In this document: positions 1-8,478 of the stretch, one piece after another
How the letters are laid out: each line of letters opens with the position of its first letter
How positions within the stretch are numbered: position 1 is the stretch's first letter
From: Micrococcales bacterium KH10
Lineage (GTDB): Bacteria; Actinomycetota; Actinomycetes; Actinomycetales; Cellulomonadaceae
Direction of reading: 5' to 3'
NCBI GenBank assembly: GCA_900188465.1
Contig: FZPE01000001.1
Coordinates: 496,001-560,000, forward strand
Length of the DNA: 64,000 nt
Translations under genes and position numbers: made by a program
Notes under the pieces: model-generated
Told to the model about the DNA's origin: nothing
Seen by the model: only the letters and a program-made list of their open reading frames with translations
Database searches by the model: none

Positions 1-20
1 TAACTGAACTTTCATACAAC

Positions 21-54
21 ATTGGGCGGCCCCCGAGAGCGGGTGCCGCCCAAT
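21..54 (-). terminator. Hairpin downstream of the aldo/keto reductase
   Basis: Inverted repeat ATTGGGCGGC (21-30) and GCCGCCCAAT (45-54). The loop contains a second perfect pairing, CCCG/CGGG, around AGAG, so the stem is about 14 bp with one mismatch. It sits immediately 3' of the reductase stop. No strong U-tract follows on the minus strand, so it is a GC-rich terminator-like hairpin rather than a textbook intrinsic terminator. Confidence 0.6.
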
Positions 55-62
55 CGTTTGTC

Positions 63-920
63 CTAGAACTCTTCGTGGACTGCGGGGTCTTGACCTGAGA
101 TACGTCCATCGGGTCGCCCGAGAGCGCTGATTGCAGCGATCTCATCCTCGGTCAAGGTCACATCGAAGATGTCGAGGTTCTCGCGTTGCCGCCCCGAATT
201 CGCGGACTTCGGCAGCGGAATCGTCCCAAGCTGGGTGTGCCAGCGCAGAATAATCTGCACCGGGCTCTTGCCGTGACGCGCTGCGATTTCGCGGATAACG
301 GGCTCATTCGCCATCTCATTGCCGCGCCCCACCGGTGACCACGACTCGGTCTGGACGCCCAACTCCCGGTGGATCTCGATGGCGTCGAGCTGCGGGAAGT
401 ACGGGTGGAATTCAATCTGGTTGATCACCGGCACGTCACCCGTGGCGTCGATAACCGCCTGGAGATGTTCGGGCAAGAAGTTGGATACACCCACGGCTTT
501 GATCAGACCGGATTCGCGCATCTCCAACAGTGCCTTGTAGACCTCGATGTACTTGCCGATCCTCGGCAGTGGCCAGTGAATCAGGTACAGGTCGATGTAG
601 TCCAAGCCCGTGCGGTAAACGGATTCTTGCACGGTGGTGATCGTCGCGTCATAGTCGTGGTAGCGACCAGGGATTTTGCTCGTGACGAAGATCTGTTCGC
701 GCGGCACACTAGATTGACGCACGCCAGCGCCGACCGCACCCTCGTTGTCATATCGGAAGGCCGAGTCGATGAGCCGGTAGCCGTTGTCGATGGCACCGGC
801 GATTGCGGCAGCACCTTCGCTACCTCTGAGGCCATATGTGCCAAGTGCCACGCTCGGGTAGTCAGTACCGTCGTTAAGACGAACAGTGGGTATTTCAATA
901 GGTGTGAGGTCATCTGCCAT
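63..920 (-). CDS. Aldo/keto reductase (2,5-diketo-D-gluconate reductase-like)
   Basis: NADPH-dependent carbonyl reductase of the AKR (beta/alpha)8-barrel family, cytosolic, 285 aa, the usual length for the AKR5/2,5-DKG reductase group. Visible family marks are the catalytic-tyrosine segment LIDSAFRYDNE, the lysine in VTSKIPG, the histidine in YLIHWP, the barrel strand GVSNF, and the C-terminal cofactor loop IPLPKSA. The physiological substrate cannot be read from the sequence; these enzymes are often broad aldehyde/ketone reductases. It is monocistronic, transcribed away from the GntR gene, and followed by a strong hairpin. The start is the ATG at 920, with only a weak ribosome binding site. 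Confidence 0.9.
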   Translation of the reverse strand: MADDLTPIEIPTVRLNDGTDYPSVALGTYGLRGSEGAAAIAGAIDNGYRLIDSAFRYDNEGAVGAGVRQSSVPREQIFVTSKIPGRYHDYDATITTVQESVYRTGLDYIDLYLIHWPLPRIGKYIEVYKALLEMRESGLIKAVGVSNFLPEHLQAVIDATGDVPVINQIEFHPYFPQLDAIEIHRELGVQTESWSPVGRGNEMANEPVIREIAARHGKSPVQIILRWHTQLGTIPLPKSANSGRQRENLDIFDVTLTEDEIAAISALGRPDGRISGQDPAVHEEF

Positions 921-1021
921 ATTTCGAGCCTATACCCACGCGTGGTTCGTTGAAGTCTCGACCTGACACGGCCAGCGAAGGTCGATCGGTGCCGTAGAGT
1001 AATTTTGCACAGGAGGTCACC

Positions 1022-1378
1022 GTGGACTTGATCATTGATCACGAGGAAAACACAGCACCATACGAGCAACTGCGCCGCCAGATCACCGACGCCATCGTCA
1101 CCGGCGATCTGCCTGCCGGTGCGCGGCTGCCCACGGTGCGCCAACTTGCCACGGACCTCGGCCTCGCGGTGAACACTGTTGCCAAAACCTACCGCCAGCT
1201 CGAAGCTGCCGGTTTGGTCGAGACTCTGGGCAGGCGAGGCACCCTCGTCACTTCAAGTGTGCGACCCGGCGACAAGGCCGCTCGTCAGGCTGCCCAGATC
1301 TTTGTCGCACAAATTCGCGATCTCGGGATCGACGCAGATGAGGCCGTGGTGCTGGTGCGCGAGGCTTTTCAGCGCTGA
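1022..1378 (+). CDS. GntR-family regulator, YtrA-type
   Basis: A 118-residue DNA-binding protein with an N-terminal winged helix of the GntR type (PYEQLRRQITDAIVTGDLPAG, then LPTVRQLATDLGLAVNTVAKTY) and only a short C-terminal helical tail. That small size is typical of the YtrA subfamily, which commonly regulates neighbouring ABC exporters; no such exporter is adjacent here, so the target is unknown. The GTG start at 1022 is preceded by a perfect AGGAGG at 1011-1016. Confidence 0.88.
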   Translation: MDLIIDHEENTAPYEQLRRQITDAIVTGDLPAGARLPTVRQLATDLGLAVNTVAKTYRQLEAAGLVETLGRRGTLVTSSVRPGDKAARQAAQIFVAQIRDLGIDADEAVVLVREAFQR

Positions 1379-1407
1379 CGGGCACCTAGCGGTCTGAGAC
1401 GATTACG

Positions 1408-1470
1408 CTACTCGACCAGTGGTGGAACATGTCTCGATACGCGCTTCGCGCTACCCGGCGATCCGAGTCC
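1408..1470. repeat. REP-like intergenic repeat
   Basis: Non-coding segment with the motif CTACTCGACCAGTGGT followed by TCTCGATACGCGCTTCGCG, an arrangement of short imperfect palindromes. The ACCACTGGTC core (read on the other strand) recurs in the intergenic stretch 50332-50460. It resembles dispersed REP/extragenic palindromes of actinomycetes. Only two sites are visible in this window. Confidence 0.45.
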
Positions 1471-1689
1471 TCAATCGAGGATGACGCCGAGGGTCGCACC
1501 CGCCAAACTGGCGATCGTCACCGCCGCCGCGGCAATGAACAGCACATTGTGCACCTTGAGGAACTTGGTCGGGTTACCGTGTTCATCGCGTGCCCTGGGA
1601 TCGTCACCTACCCGACGGACGAACTGTGGCCAGACCGCCAGGTTGAAGACAACGTTGAGTCCCAAAAGGACTATGAGCCAAATGTGCAT
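1471..1689 (-). CDS. Small two-TM membrane protein (SCO4848-like)
   Basis: A 72-residue protein with a hydrophobic helix at residues 2-20, a charged loop containing RRVGDDPRARDEHGNPTKF, and a second hydrophobic helix at 46-70. The pattern W-P-x-F-V-(R/K)...D-x-x-G-x-P-T-x-F-x-x-VH matches my recollection of the actinobacterial SCO4848 family of small membrane proteins, whose function is unknown. It is divergent from the alarmone synthetase gene with 57 bp between starts. Confidence 0.6.
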   Translation of the reverse strand: MHIWLIVLLGLNVVFNLAVWPQFVRRVGDDPRARDEHGNPTKFLKVHNVLFIAAAAVTIASLAGATLGVILD

Positions 1690-1746
1690 AGCAGTACTCT
1701 AGAACGAGCACAGGTTCTACTCAATCAACGTTTCTAGGATTGATAC

Positions 1747-2574
1747 ATGGCTGATGAGGGTGCAGAAATACAGGTCCAAGCGCGACTCGCGAAAATTCTC
1801 GGTCCAGACAGTTCCGTCGCCGAACTCGAAGCACTCCGGGACGCTTTCACCCGTTTCATGTTGCAGTACAAATTCGCGATCGAGGAAGTCCTGACCAAGG
1901 TCAACATTCTGCGTGACGAGTTCACCCACCTGCACCACGAGAATCCCATCGAGCATGTGACTTCACGGCTGAAATCCCCTGGTTCGGTGCTCGACAAGGT
2001 CGAACGCAAAGGTTGCGACGCGACCTTCAAGGCAATCCGCGACACCATCTTGGACATCGCAGGCGTGCGGATCGTCTGCAGTTTCGTCCCAGATATCTAC
2101 CAGGTGCTTGACGCGCTCCAGAAGCAGGACGACCTGACGATCATCGACGTCAAAGACTACATCGCCAACCCAAAACCAAACGGGTATCGCAGTTTGCACA
2201 TGATTGTCTCAGTGCCGGTGTTCCTGTCATCGGGCACCGTGCCGGTCACAGTCGAGATCCAGATCCGCACCATCGCCATGGATTTTTGGGCATCGCTCGA
2301 ACACAAGATCTACTACAAATACGATCGGCAGGTGCCCGCATCGATCCTCGAAGGGCTAGCGGAATCGGCTCAGGTCGCACACAGCCTCGATACCAAGATG
2401 ACCAGTCTGCGCGATGAAGTGCGGCAGATCGACATCGCCTACGGATCAGCCTCGCCCGGCGACGCTGATCCGCGCTTCGTCGATCCGCGGCCAGCGTCGG
2501 TTGCACCGGACGAGAGTATCGTTCCAGCACTTGACCTGATCAAACGGTTGGCAGAGTTGCGTAGTCGCGGCTAG
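1747..2574 (+). CDS. Small alarmone synthetase (RelQ/YjbM-like GTP pyrophosphokinase)
   Basis: Transfers pyrophosphate from ATP to GDP/GTP to make (p)ppGpp. At 275 aa it carries only the RelA/SpoT nucleotidyltransferase domain (about residues 45-190) and no HD hydrolase, TGS or ACT domains, which marks it as a monofunctional small alarmone synthetase. Diagnostic segments are DIAGVRIVCSFVPDIYQV, NPKPNGYRSLH and VEIQIRTIAMDFWASLEHKI. The C-terminal 80 residues are helical and acidic. It is a stand-alone gene; ATG start with AGGA upstream. In other Gram-positives such enzymes respond to cell-wall stress at the transcriptional level; nothing here shows that directly. Confidence 0.92.
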   Translation: MADEGAEIQVQARLAKILGPDSSVAELEALRDAFTRFMLQYKFAIEEVLTKVNILRDEFTHLHHENPIEHVTSRLKSPGSVLDKVERKGCDATFKAIRDTILDIAGVRIVCSFVPDIYQVLDALQKQDDLTIIDVKDYIANPKPNGYRSLHMIVSVPVFLSSGTVPVTVEIQIRTIAMDFWASLEHKIYYKYDRQVPASILEGLAESAQVAHSLDTKMTSLRDEVRQIDIAYGSASPGDADPRFVDPRPASVAPDESIVPALDLIKRLAELRSRG

Positions 2575-2581
2575 CCGACGT

Positions 2582-3310
2582 TCATTCACGCGGATGAGAC
2601 TGCAGCGAAGCCGCACCCCCGGCTGCGAGCCGCATCAAATCTGAATTGAAGTCAAGCTCCGCCATCGAACCACTGCGATCGGCCGCACCGTCGAAGGTGC
2701 GCTGATACGACCCGGATTGACGTTGCAGCACGCTGGAACGAATATTCGCTGTGACCAGAGCAGCAAACTCGCCCGCCGCGCGGTCGACACGCGGTTTCAG
2801 CGCGTCGGTCTTGCCCCAGTCCTCGGTGGCGGCGAAGACGGCGGTGGGCACCGGTAGCGCACGCAGATAGGCGAAGATGGGGCGCATGGTCTGATCCGGG
2901 ACGAGCGCGTGGCGCGGTGTACCGGCGGTAGCAGCCAGAATCACCGGCATATTCAGCAGCACGTCATCGTCGAGAACATCAAGGAAAGACTTGAACAGAC
3001 CGGTGAACGACGCCTTGAAGACCGGGCTGACCACGATGACCCCGTCGGCTTCGGCAACGGTTCCAATCGCCTCGTCGAGTCGCGAGGATCGCAACGCACC
3101 GATGCCTGCTTGGGCGATGTCGACGGCCAAGTCGCGAAGTTCAATGTAACGAAATGCGACGGAGCGCTCGTCCGTGGCAATCGCCTCGCGTACGCCCGTG
3201 ACGATACGGTCAGCCAACATGCGGGTCGTCGACGGATCTGAGACCCCGGCGCTGATCACTACCACTCGTAGCGGCGTGTCAGCAGCCTCATTGTTGTCGT
3301 TTACTGTCAT
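2582..3310 (-). CDS. NADPH-dependent FMN reductase (CE1759 family)
   Basis: Flavodoxin-fold reductase of 242 aa that supplies reduced FMN. The N-terminal strand-loop VVVISAGVSDPSTTRMLADRI is the FMN-phosphate binding region, and ADGVIVVSPVFKASFTGLFK is the characteristic second flavin loop. It is the third gene of an operon with a MarR regulator and a luciferase-like monooxygenase, a gene set known in corynebacteria as CE1758/CE1759. The inferred role is FMNH2 partner of that monooxygenase. The ATG at 3310 is preferred because GAGGTGA lies 7 bases upstream; it overlaps the MarR gene end by 23 bases. Confidence 0.88.
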   Translation of the reverse strand: MTVNDNNEAADTPLRVVVISAGVSDPSTTRMLADRIVTGVREAIATDERSVAFRYIELRDLAVDIAQAGIGALRSSRLDEAIGTVAEADGVIVVSPVFKASFTGLFKSFLDVLDDDVLLNMPVILAATAGTPRHALVPDQTMRPIFAYLRALPVPTAVFAATEDWGKTDALKPRVDRAAGEFAALVTANIRSSVLQRQSGSYQRTFDGAADRSGSMAELDFNSDLMRLAAGGAASLQSHPRE

Positions 3311-3761
3311 CAAGATTCACCTCGACAATGGCGTTCAATAGGTTGGTCAGTTCGGTCATCTGTTCGGTGTCTAGCGCTGCCGCAAGGTACTGAGCGATCT
3401 GTTTGCCGTGGGCTTTACCGACATCTCGTTGCAGCCTCCGGCCAGCGTCAGTGAGCCTGATCAACGTGCCGCGTCTGTCGCCTGGATCCGGCTTTCGTTC
3501 AACCAGACCACGAGTCACGAGTCGGTCGATCAGTCTCGACACTGCCGGCTGACTCAGTAACACCCGGTCCAGCAGGTCGCTTTGCCGCAGTTCACACTGT
3601 GATTTCGCCAAGGTGTAGAGCACATCGTATTCGCGCAGCGACAGCCCTCGCCAGAGGTCATCGTCACTGAAACGGCGCATCATCACCGCATGGGTGCGCA
3701 TCAGCGTCTCCCAGGCATGATTAGCCTGGGAAACCTCGTCCTTACTGAGTTTGCTGCTCAT
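3288..3761 (-). CDS. MarR-family regulator
   Basis: A 157-residue winged-helix protein. The recognition region RQSDLLDRVLLSQPAVSRLIDRL is followed by the wing VERKPDPGDRRGTLIRLTDAG, both typical of MarR. Its ATG overlaps the stop of the upstream monooxygenase gene by 4 bases, and its own 3' end overlaps the FMN reductase, so all three are translationally coupled. Autoregulation through the inverted repeat at 4990-5003 is plausible but inferred. The ligand is unknown. Confidence 0.9.
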   Translation of the reverse strand: MSSKLSKDEVSQANHAWETLMRTHAVMMRRFSDDDLWRGLSLREYDVLYTLAKSQCELRQSDLLDRVLLSQPAVSRLIDRLVTRGLVERKPDPGDRRGTLIRLTDAGRRLQRDVGKAHGKQIAQYLAAALDTEQMTELTNLLNAIVEVNLDDSKRQQ

Positions 3762-4945
3762 AGTGCAGGAAGAACGGCTGGCGTGCCGGGGTCGGAGTCT
3801 TGATACGGGGATGAGCCAGTGACGTTGTCACCGCGGTTCGGGTTGGGACGAGGCTGGCGCGGCTCGTCATCGCCGTATTTCGCTTTCACCAAGGAGGCAT
3901 GGGTGGGCGCATCAGGAACGTGCGATCCGTAGCGGGATTCAAGCTCTTTGCGTACCACCGGCACGATCTGTTCGCCGAGAACATCGAGCTGTTCGAGTAC
4001 CGTCTTGAGCGGTAGTCCGGCGTGATCAATGAGGAACATTTGACGCTGATAGTTGCCGAAATATTCCGGCAGTTCCAGAATCCTGTCGATGATCTGCTGG
4101 GGCGAACCGACAAACAGCGGTGTTGCTTCCGACACCGTTTCCAAGTCTGGTCCGCCGCGGTAAACCGGAGAGTTATCGAAGTAGGGACGGAACTCACTGA
4201 TGGCGTCCTGCGAGTTGGGGCGCACGAATATCTGTGACCCGACACCGACGACAGCCTGGTCTTCGGTGCCATGACCGTAGTGCGCATAGCGTTGGCGGTA
4301 CAGTTCGATCAGCCGCTGGAAATGCCGCATCGGCCAGAAGATGCCATTGGCGAAGAAACCATCACCGTAGTAGGCAGCTTGTTCCGCGATCTCCGGGGTG
4401 CGGATCGAACCGTGCCAGACGAATGGCGGAACATCGTCAAGGGGTCGCGGTGTGGAGGTGAAGCCCTGTAACGGCGTGCGGAACCGTCCTTCGAAGTCCA
4501 CCACGTCGTTGTGCCACAACTGATGCAGCAGGTTGTAGTTCTCCAAGGCGAGCGGCAATGACTGCCGGATGTCCTGACCGAACCACGGGTAGACGGGTGC
4601 GGTATTCCCGCGGCCCAGCATCAGGTCGACTCGGCCGTCCGCGAGATGTTGCAGCATCGCATATTCTTCGGCGATGCGTACCGGATCATTGGTGGTGATC
4701 AGTGTCGTCGAGGTTGACAACATGATGCGTTCGGTTTGCGCTGCGATATAGGCCAGGAAGGTTGTCGGCGACGAGGTGTAGAACGGTGGGTTGTGGTGCT
4801 CACCAGTGGCATAGACGTCGAGCCCGACCTCTTCGACCTTCTTGGCAATGGTCACGGCCGCTTTGATGCGTTCCGCCTCGGACGGTGTGACGCCGGTCGT
4901 GGGGTCCTGAGTGACGTCCCCTACCGTAAAGATTCCGAACTGCAT
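3758..4945 (-). CDS. FMN-dependent luciferase-like monooxygenase (CE1758 family)
   Basis: Flavin-dependent oxygenase of the bacterial luciferase superfamily, 395 aa, TIM-barrel. It begins MQFGIFTVGDVTQDPTTG, contains the family segment VYATGEHHNPPFYTSSP and the flavin-phosphate region DGRVDLMLGRGN. The C-terminal 50 residues are hydrophilic and disordered-looking. Start chosen at 4945: GAGGAAGA lies just upstream, whereas the ATG five codons earlier would consume that ribosome binding site. It is the first gene of the operon monooxygenase-MarR-FMN reductase, so oxygenase and FMNH2 supply are co-expressed. The substrate is unknown. Confidence 0.88.
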   Translation of the reverse strand: MQFGIFTVGDVTQDPTTGVTPSEAERIKAAVTIAKKVEEVGLDVYATGEHHNPPFYTSSPTTFLAYIAAQTERIMLSTSTTLITTNDPVRIAEEYAMLQHLADGRVDLMLGRGNTAPVYPWFGQDIRQSLPLALENYNLLHQLWHNDVVDFEGRFRTPLQGFTSTPRPLDDVPPFVWHGSIRTPEIAEQAAYYGDGFFANGIFWPMRHFQRLIELYRQRYAHYGHGTEDQAVVGVGSQIFVRPNSQDAISEFRPYFDNSPVYRGGPDLETVSEATPLFVGSPQQIIDRILELPEYFGNYQRQMFLIDHAGLPLKTVLEQLDVLGEQIVPVVRKELESRYGSHVPDAPTHASLVKAKYGDDEPRQPRPNPNRGDNVTGSSPYQDSDPGTPAVLPAL

Positions 4946-4989
4946 GATTCTCTTCCTCATTTCCCATCACCGACGATTTACATGCATGC

Positions 4990-5003
4990 GCATATATCTA
5001 TGC
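4990..5003 (-). promoter_or_regulatory. Candidate MarR operator
   Basis: Inverted repeat GCATA-TATC-TATGC, 45 bases upstream of the monooxygenase ATG, in an AT-rich patch next to a second palindrome ATGCGCAT (4986-4993). The position fits a MarR-type site controlling the operon that encodes the MarR protein. Confidence 0.4.
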
Positions 5004-5050
5004 TAACCGGTGACGAGCCGAGATCATTCCAGTCATAAACGTGGTTTACG

Positions 5051-6013
5051 TCACCGCAATGGGATCGTCGAACGTAACCGATCGAACGCCACCTGCATCA
5101 AGCCGTCGGCGTCTCGGGTGCGGTGGTCGTTCCAAGCGGTGCCGGCGAGGAAGGTCGGCCAGACATGAGCGGGTATGTCCTTGGGCGCCGCACTCAAGGT
5201 CGCCAGGAATTGTCGACTGATGTGCTCCACAGTCGCTGCTATTCGTAGTTCATCAGTCTCCGGCAGAGTCACCGTGATGGCGAAAGTCGCCCCGGATACC
5301 CTGGCGATCTCTTGCCCTGGCAGGCGGTGGGCCAACAGCTGACGGCTTACCGCCTGGATGATGGCATCACCACCACGTTGCCCATGTGCCGCATTGATAT
5401 GACGCAGACCATTGATCTTGATCAGGATCAACGCGATGCGAGCCTTTCCGCGGCGGGCACGATCACAGCGGCGCTGGAGTTCTTCGAGGGCAGCACCTCG
5501 AGTCGGTATCCCCGTGAGCTGATCTTGATGCGATCGCGCTGACAGTGCTGCGATGAGCGCATCTACAACGTCGCCAAAGTCCGCGACTGACCACTGTTTG
5601 TCTGCAACCAGTATCTGGTCATATCGCCGCTGACCACCGCGTGCCATCGCCCGCGCGGCCGCATCCGCCACACTCGTCTGCGGCGCAAGCACCAATGGTT
5701 CCCAATCGGCGATCTCACCGATAGGCCGGCGAATGTGAACCGCCCGGCCGTACCCCAGCCGTCCGGTCAACGCACTGTTATAGCGACGGCGGTTGAGTAA
5801 CCCTACACCGCGCGAATCCGGCGCGACGACTATCACCGCATCGAGCGTCTGATCGCGGAACACCACTTCAAGGTCCCCCAGCAGCAGTCCCCCTTCAACG
5901 ATGCGCACCGGACGAGACAGGTCCGCAAGATGGCGACGTTTCGTGCCGGGGGCATCAGAGATCCGCAACCGGTCAGCAACTTGCTCAGTATCCAGATTCA
6001 CAGTTGTCAGCAT
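5051..6013 (-). CDS. CBS-like plus degenerate GGDEF domain protein
   Basis: A 320-residue protein. The N-terminal half (about 35-155) looks like a pair of CBS-type sensory modules (GLLLGDLEVVFRDQ, then GVGLLNRRRYNSAL, then VLAPQTSVADAAARAM). The C-terminal half aligns with GGDEF domains: HQDQLTGIPTRGAALEEL, then KINGLRHINAAHGQRGGDAI. The catalytic GGDEF loop reads VSGATF, losing both acidic residues needed for diguanylate cyclase activity, so it is probably a nucleotide-sensing or structural domain rather than an active cyclase. Start taken as the ATG at 6013; an in-frame TTG at 6028 is the alternative. Confidence 0.78.
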   Translation of the reverse strand: MLTTVNLDTEQVADRLRISDAPGTKRRHLADLSRPVRIVEGGLLLGDLEVVFRDQTLDAVIVVAPDSRGVGLLNRRRYNSALTGRLGYGRAVHIRRPIGEIADWEPLVLAPQTSVADAAARAMARGGQRRYDQILVADKQWSVADFGDVVDALIAALSARSHQDQLTGIPTRGAALEELQRRCDRARRGKARIALILIKINGLRHINAAHGQRGGDAIIQAVSRQLLAHRLPGQEIARVSGATFAITVTLPETDELRIAATVEHISRQFLATLSAAPKDIPAHVWPTFLAGTAWNDHRTRDADGLMQVAFDRLRSTIPLR

Positions 6014-6094
6014 GGCATCGCCGGTCAACGATACTCATACAATAACTACGCAGGTCAGCGAAGGTTTAGAAGAACTTCACCGCCCGGCAATGAA

Positions 6095-7231
6095 CTAGTC
6101 ACCCAGACCAGTGCCCACCTTACGTGCCGCAGCGATCCAGGCATGGTCCGGCGGGACGAGTTTCGTCTTGCCTGCAACATCTTCGAGCGGAACCGGTACG
6201 GCCTCGTCGCCCTTCGCCGCGACCATGACGCCAAAGTGTCCCTGCGCCACCAAGTCAGCCGCAGCCGCCCCAAGACGGGTCGCCAGCACGCGGTCTGCCG
6301 CTGCCGGTGAGCCGCCGCGTTGCACGTAACCAAGGATCGTTACGCGAGCTTCGAGGCCGGTAGCTGCCTCCAATTCACGTGCGAGCTTAAAGGAGTGTTC
6401 GCGTTGCGTGTCAGTGACATTGCGCAAATGCGCACGCGCCGCACGCTGTTGTTCGGGAGTCTTGGCCGCCTTCACCAATAGCCGCGCGGCTTCGTAATCG
6501 GCCATGTCGTCGACATCGCGAGCGCCCTCGGCCACCGCGACCACCGAGAAGGTCGAACCACGCTTGGTGCGTTCCCTGATCGTGGCCGCAACCGAATTAA
6601 CGGTGTAGGGAATTTCGGGGATCAAGATGATGTCTGCTCCCCCGGCGATTCCGGCTCCCAAGGTGAGCCAGCCGGCACGATGCCCCATGATCTCGGTCAA
6701 GATGATGCGGTGGTGACTGTGTGCGGTGGAGTGAACTCGGTCGAGCGCATCCGTGGCGACTTCCATCGCGGTGGCAAAGCCGAAGGTGGTATCAGTCTCA
6801 GCGATGTCATTGTCGATGGTCTTCGGCAGATGAATGACGTTCAACCCCGCATCAACAAGTCGCATCGCATTCTTCGCGGTGCCACCGCCACCCAGCATGA
6901 TGATCGCGTCCAGGCCATCTTTTTCGTAGTTCTGGACGACCTGCGGCACCATATCGACTGGACCATCGGCGGTAGGGAATTTGTGGACTTTATCGCGAGA
7001 TGTTCCCAAGATCGTGCCACCGACCGTCAAGATGCCAGAGAGCGCTCGTCCGTCCAGGGCCTCAAAGCGATTCTCCACCAAGCCGGTGATGCCGTCGCGA
7101 AAGCCCACCAACTCCATGTGGTAATGACCTGCAGCTGTCTTCCCGAAACCGCGGATCGCCGCATTCAGCCCCGGACTGTCACCCCCAGCAGTGAGGATTC
7201 CGATCTTCTTCTGTTTGTTCTTGGCCGCCAT
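6095..7231 (-). CDS. pfkA: 6-phosphofructokinase (group III-like)
   Basis: Phosphorylates fructose 6-phosphate in glycolysis, cytosolic; 378 aa. The nucleotide loop [14 protein letters not shown] (15-28), the catalytic PKTIDND (136-142) and substrate segments [10 protein letters not shown] and GYVQRGGSP are present. The phosphodonor loop reads GGGGT (114-118), where the ATP enzyme of E. coli has GGDGS and PPi or mixed-group enzymes have an acidic residue at the fourth position. The glycine at the fourth position favours ATP; the first-shell Asp is replaced by Gly, which is unusual. ATG start with GAGGCAG upstream. Confidence 0.9.
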   Translation of the reverse strand: MAAKNKQKKIGILTAGGDSPGLNAAIRGFGKTAAGHYHMELVGFRDGITGLVENRFEALDGRALSGILTVGGTILGTSRDKVHKFPTADGPVDMVPQVVQNYEKDGLDAIIMLGGGGTAKNAMRLVDAGLNVIHLPKTIDNDIAETDTTFGFATAMEVATDALDRVHSTAHSHHRIILTEIMGHRAGWLTLGAGIAGGADIILIPEIPYTVNSVAATIRERTKRGSTFSVVAVAEGARDVDDMADYEAARLLVKAAKTPEQQRAARAHLRNVTDTQREHSFKLARELEAATGLEARVTILGYVQRGGSPAAADRVLATRLGAAAADLVAQGHFGVMVAAKGDEAVPVPLEDVAGKTKLVPPDHAWIAAARKVGTGLGD

Positions 7232-7251
7232 GGCTACTGCCTCACTTCGCG

Positions 7252-7908
7252 TTACGGTCCGGAAACTTCGCTGAGCGCTCGTCCAACCGGTATCTCACCG
7301 GCAATCGCATTGAACTGGGTACGAATCGCACTGCGATGCACAATGCTATCGACGATGATGTGAGCGACGTCCTCGCGCGCAATGGAGCCATACCCCACAT
7401 CCTCGCCGATGGCGACCAATCCCGTACCCGGCTCGTCGGTGAGGCTTCCCGGCCGGATGATGGTCCAATCCAGGTCCCGACTACGCACCGAAGCGTCTGC
7501 TTCAGCCTTGGCACGCAAATAGATCTGGAAGACATCGGAGCTGCCCGTATCGGCGTCGTCTGCGTTCATGGCGGACACCACCACGAGCCTTTTGACTCCG
7601 GCGACTTCCGCCGCGTCAGCCGTCAGCATGGCACCATCGCGGTCCACAGTCCATTTGCGCTCGGCACCTGAACCAGGACCAGCACCGGCAGCAAAAACCA
7701 CCGCATCCGCACCGCGGATCACCTGAACAAGATCAGCAACATTGGCCTGTTCGATGTCGAGCACCGCGGCGGTGCCGCCCCGTGCGACCACGTCTGCTTC
7801 GTGGGCCGGGTTTCTAATGAGACCGACCACTGCGTGCCCCTGAGCTGCGAGCAGGGTGGTCGCTTGCAATGCAATCTGTCCGTGGCCACCGACGATGACT
7901 ATTCTCAT
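7252..7908 (-). CDS. NAD(P)-binding Rossmann oxidoreductase (atypical SDR)
   Basis: A 218-residue protein with the dinucleotide-binding motif [11 protein letters not shown] at its N-terminus, followed by [11 protein letters not shown] and [12 protein letters not shown] strands typical of the NmrA/YwnB-like atypical SDR group. No classical YxxxK catalytic pair is evident, so it may act as a redox sensor or reductase of unknown substrate. ATG at 7908 preferred over the in-frame TTG at 7920 because GGA lies upstream. It ends 20 bases before the phosphofructokinase start, in the same direction. Confidence 0.8.
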   Translation of the reverse strand: MRIVIVGGHGQIALQATTLLAAQGHAVVGLIRNPAHEADVVARGGTAAVLDIEQANVADLVQVIRGADAVVFAAGAGPGSGAERKWTVDRDGAMLTADAAEVAGVKRLVVVSAMNADDADTGSSDVFQIYLRAKAEADASVRSRDLDWTIIRPGSLTDEPGTGLVAIGEDVGYGSIAREDVAHIIVDSIVHRSAIRTQFNAIAGEIPVGRALSEVSGP

Positions 7909-7952
7909 GACGTTATCCAATCAACTCGCCGCTACACGGCGGCCTCGAAGTC

Positions 7953-8381
7953 CTACTCCGCTACGAAGGTTGCATCCAGAGTGATCTCGATGCCTGCAAG
8001 TGCGGCTGACACTGGGCAGCCGGACTTTGCTTCGTTCGCGAATTTCAAGAACTCGTCTTCGGTCAGCCCTGGCACTGCGGCCGATACGGTTAGGCGGCTC
8101 TTGGTGATGCCGCGCCCTGGCTGGAAATCCACTGCGGCAGCAGATTCGATGTGCTTCGGCGGGGTTCCGTTTTGCTCAAGCGCGTGGCTCAGCGCCATGG
8201 CGAAACATGATGAGTGCGCCGCTGCGATTAGTTCCTCCGGTGTAGTCAGCGCGTCGCTGCCTTCCGATCGCGCCTTCCAGTTCACTGGGAATTCTGCCGC
8301 TCCGGATGAATCCAGGTGAACCGTGCCAGAACCGTCGCTCAGCGCACCGACCCACTGTGCACTCGCCTTACTCGTGACCAT
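7953..8381 (-). CDS. OsmC-family peroxiredoxin-like protein
   Basis: Thiol-dependent organic hydroperoxide reductase family, 142 aa, cytosolic dimer in homologues. The two reactive cysteines lie in HSSCFAM and SGCPVS, the spacing expected of OsmC rather than Ohr. TPEELIAAAHSSC is the family signature. The start at 8381 is supported by AGGAGG five bases upstream; a longer reading frame to 8423 lacks a site. Role: defence against organic peroxides. Confidence 0.9.
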   Translation of the reverse strand: MVTSKASAQWVGALSDGSGTVHLDSSGAAEFPVNWKARSEGSDALTTPEELIAAAHSSCFAMALSHALEQNGTPPKHIESAAAVDFQPGRGITKSRLTVSAAVPGLTEDEFLKFANEAKSGCPVSAALAGIEITLDATFVAE

Positions 8382-8478
8382 TTCCGCCTCCTGTGTCAAT
8401 GGTGCGTCGAACTTTTCGAACACACCTGTTCTTTGCTAGCCCATCACGGTTGCCGGCGCTATGCCACTTGAACCGTGA

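Noticed and set aside
1747-2574. Bifunctional Rel (synthetase/hydrolase)
   Set aside because: No HD domain and no TGS/ACT region; length fits a small alarmone synthetase.
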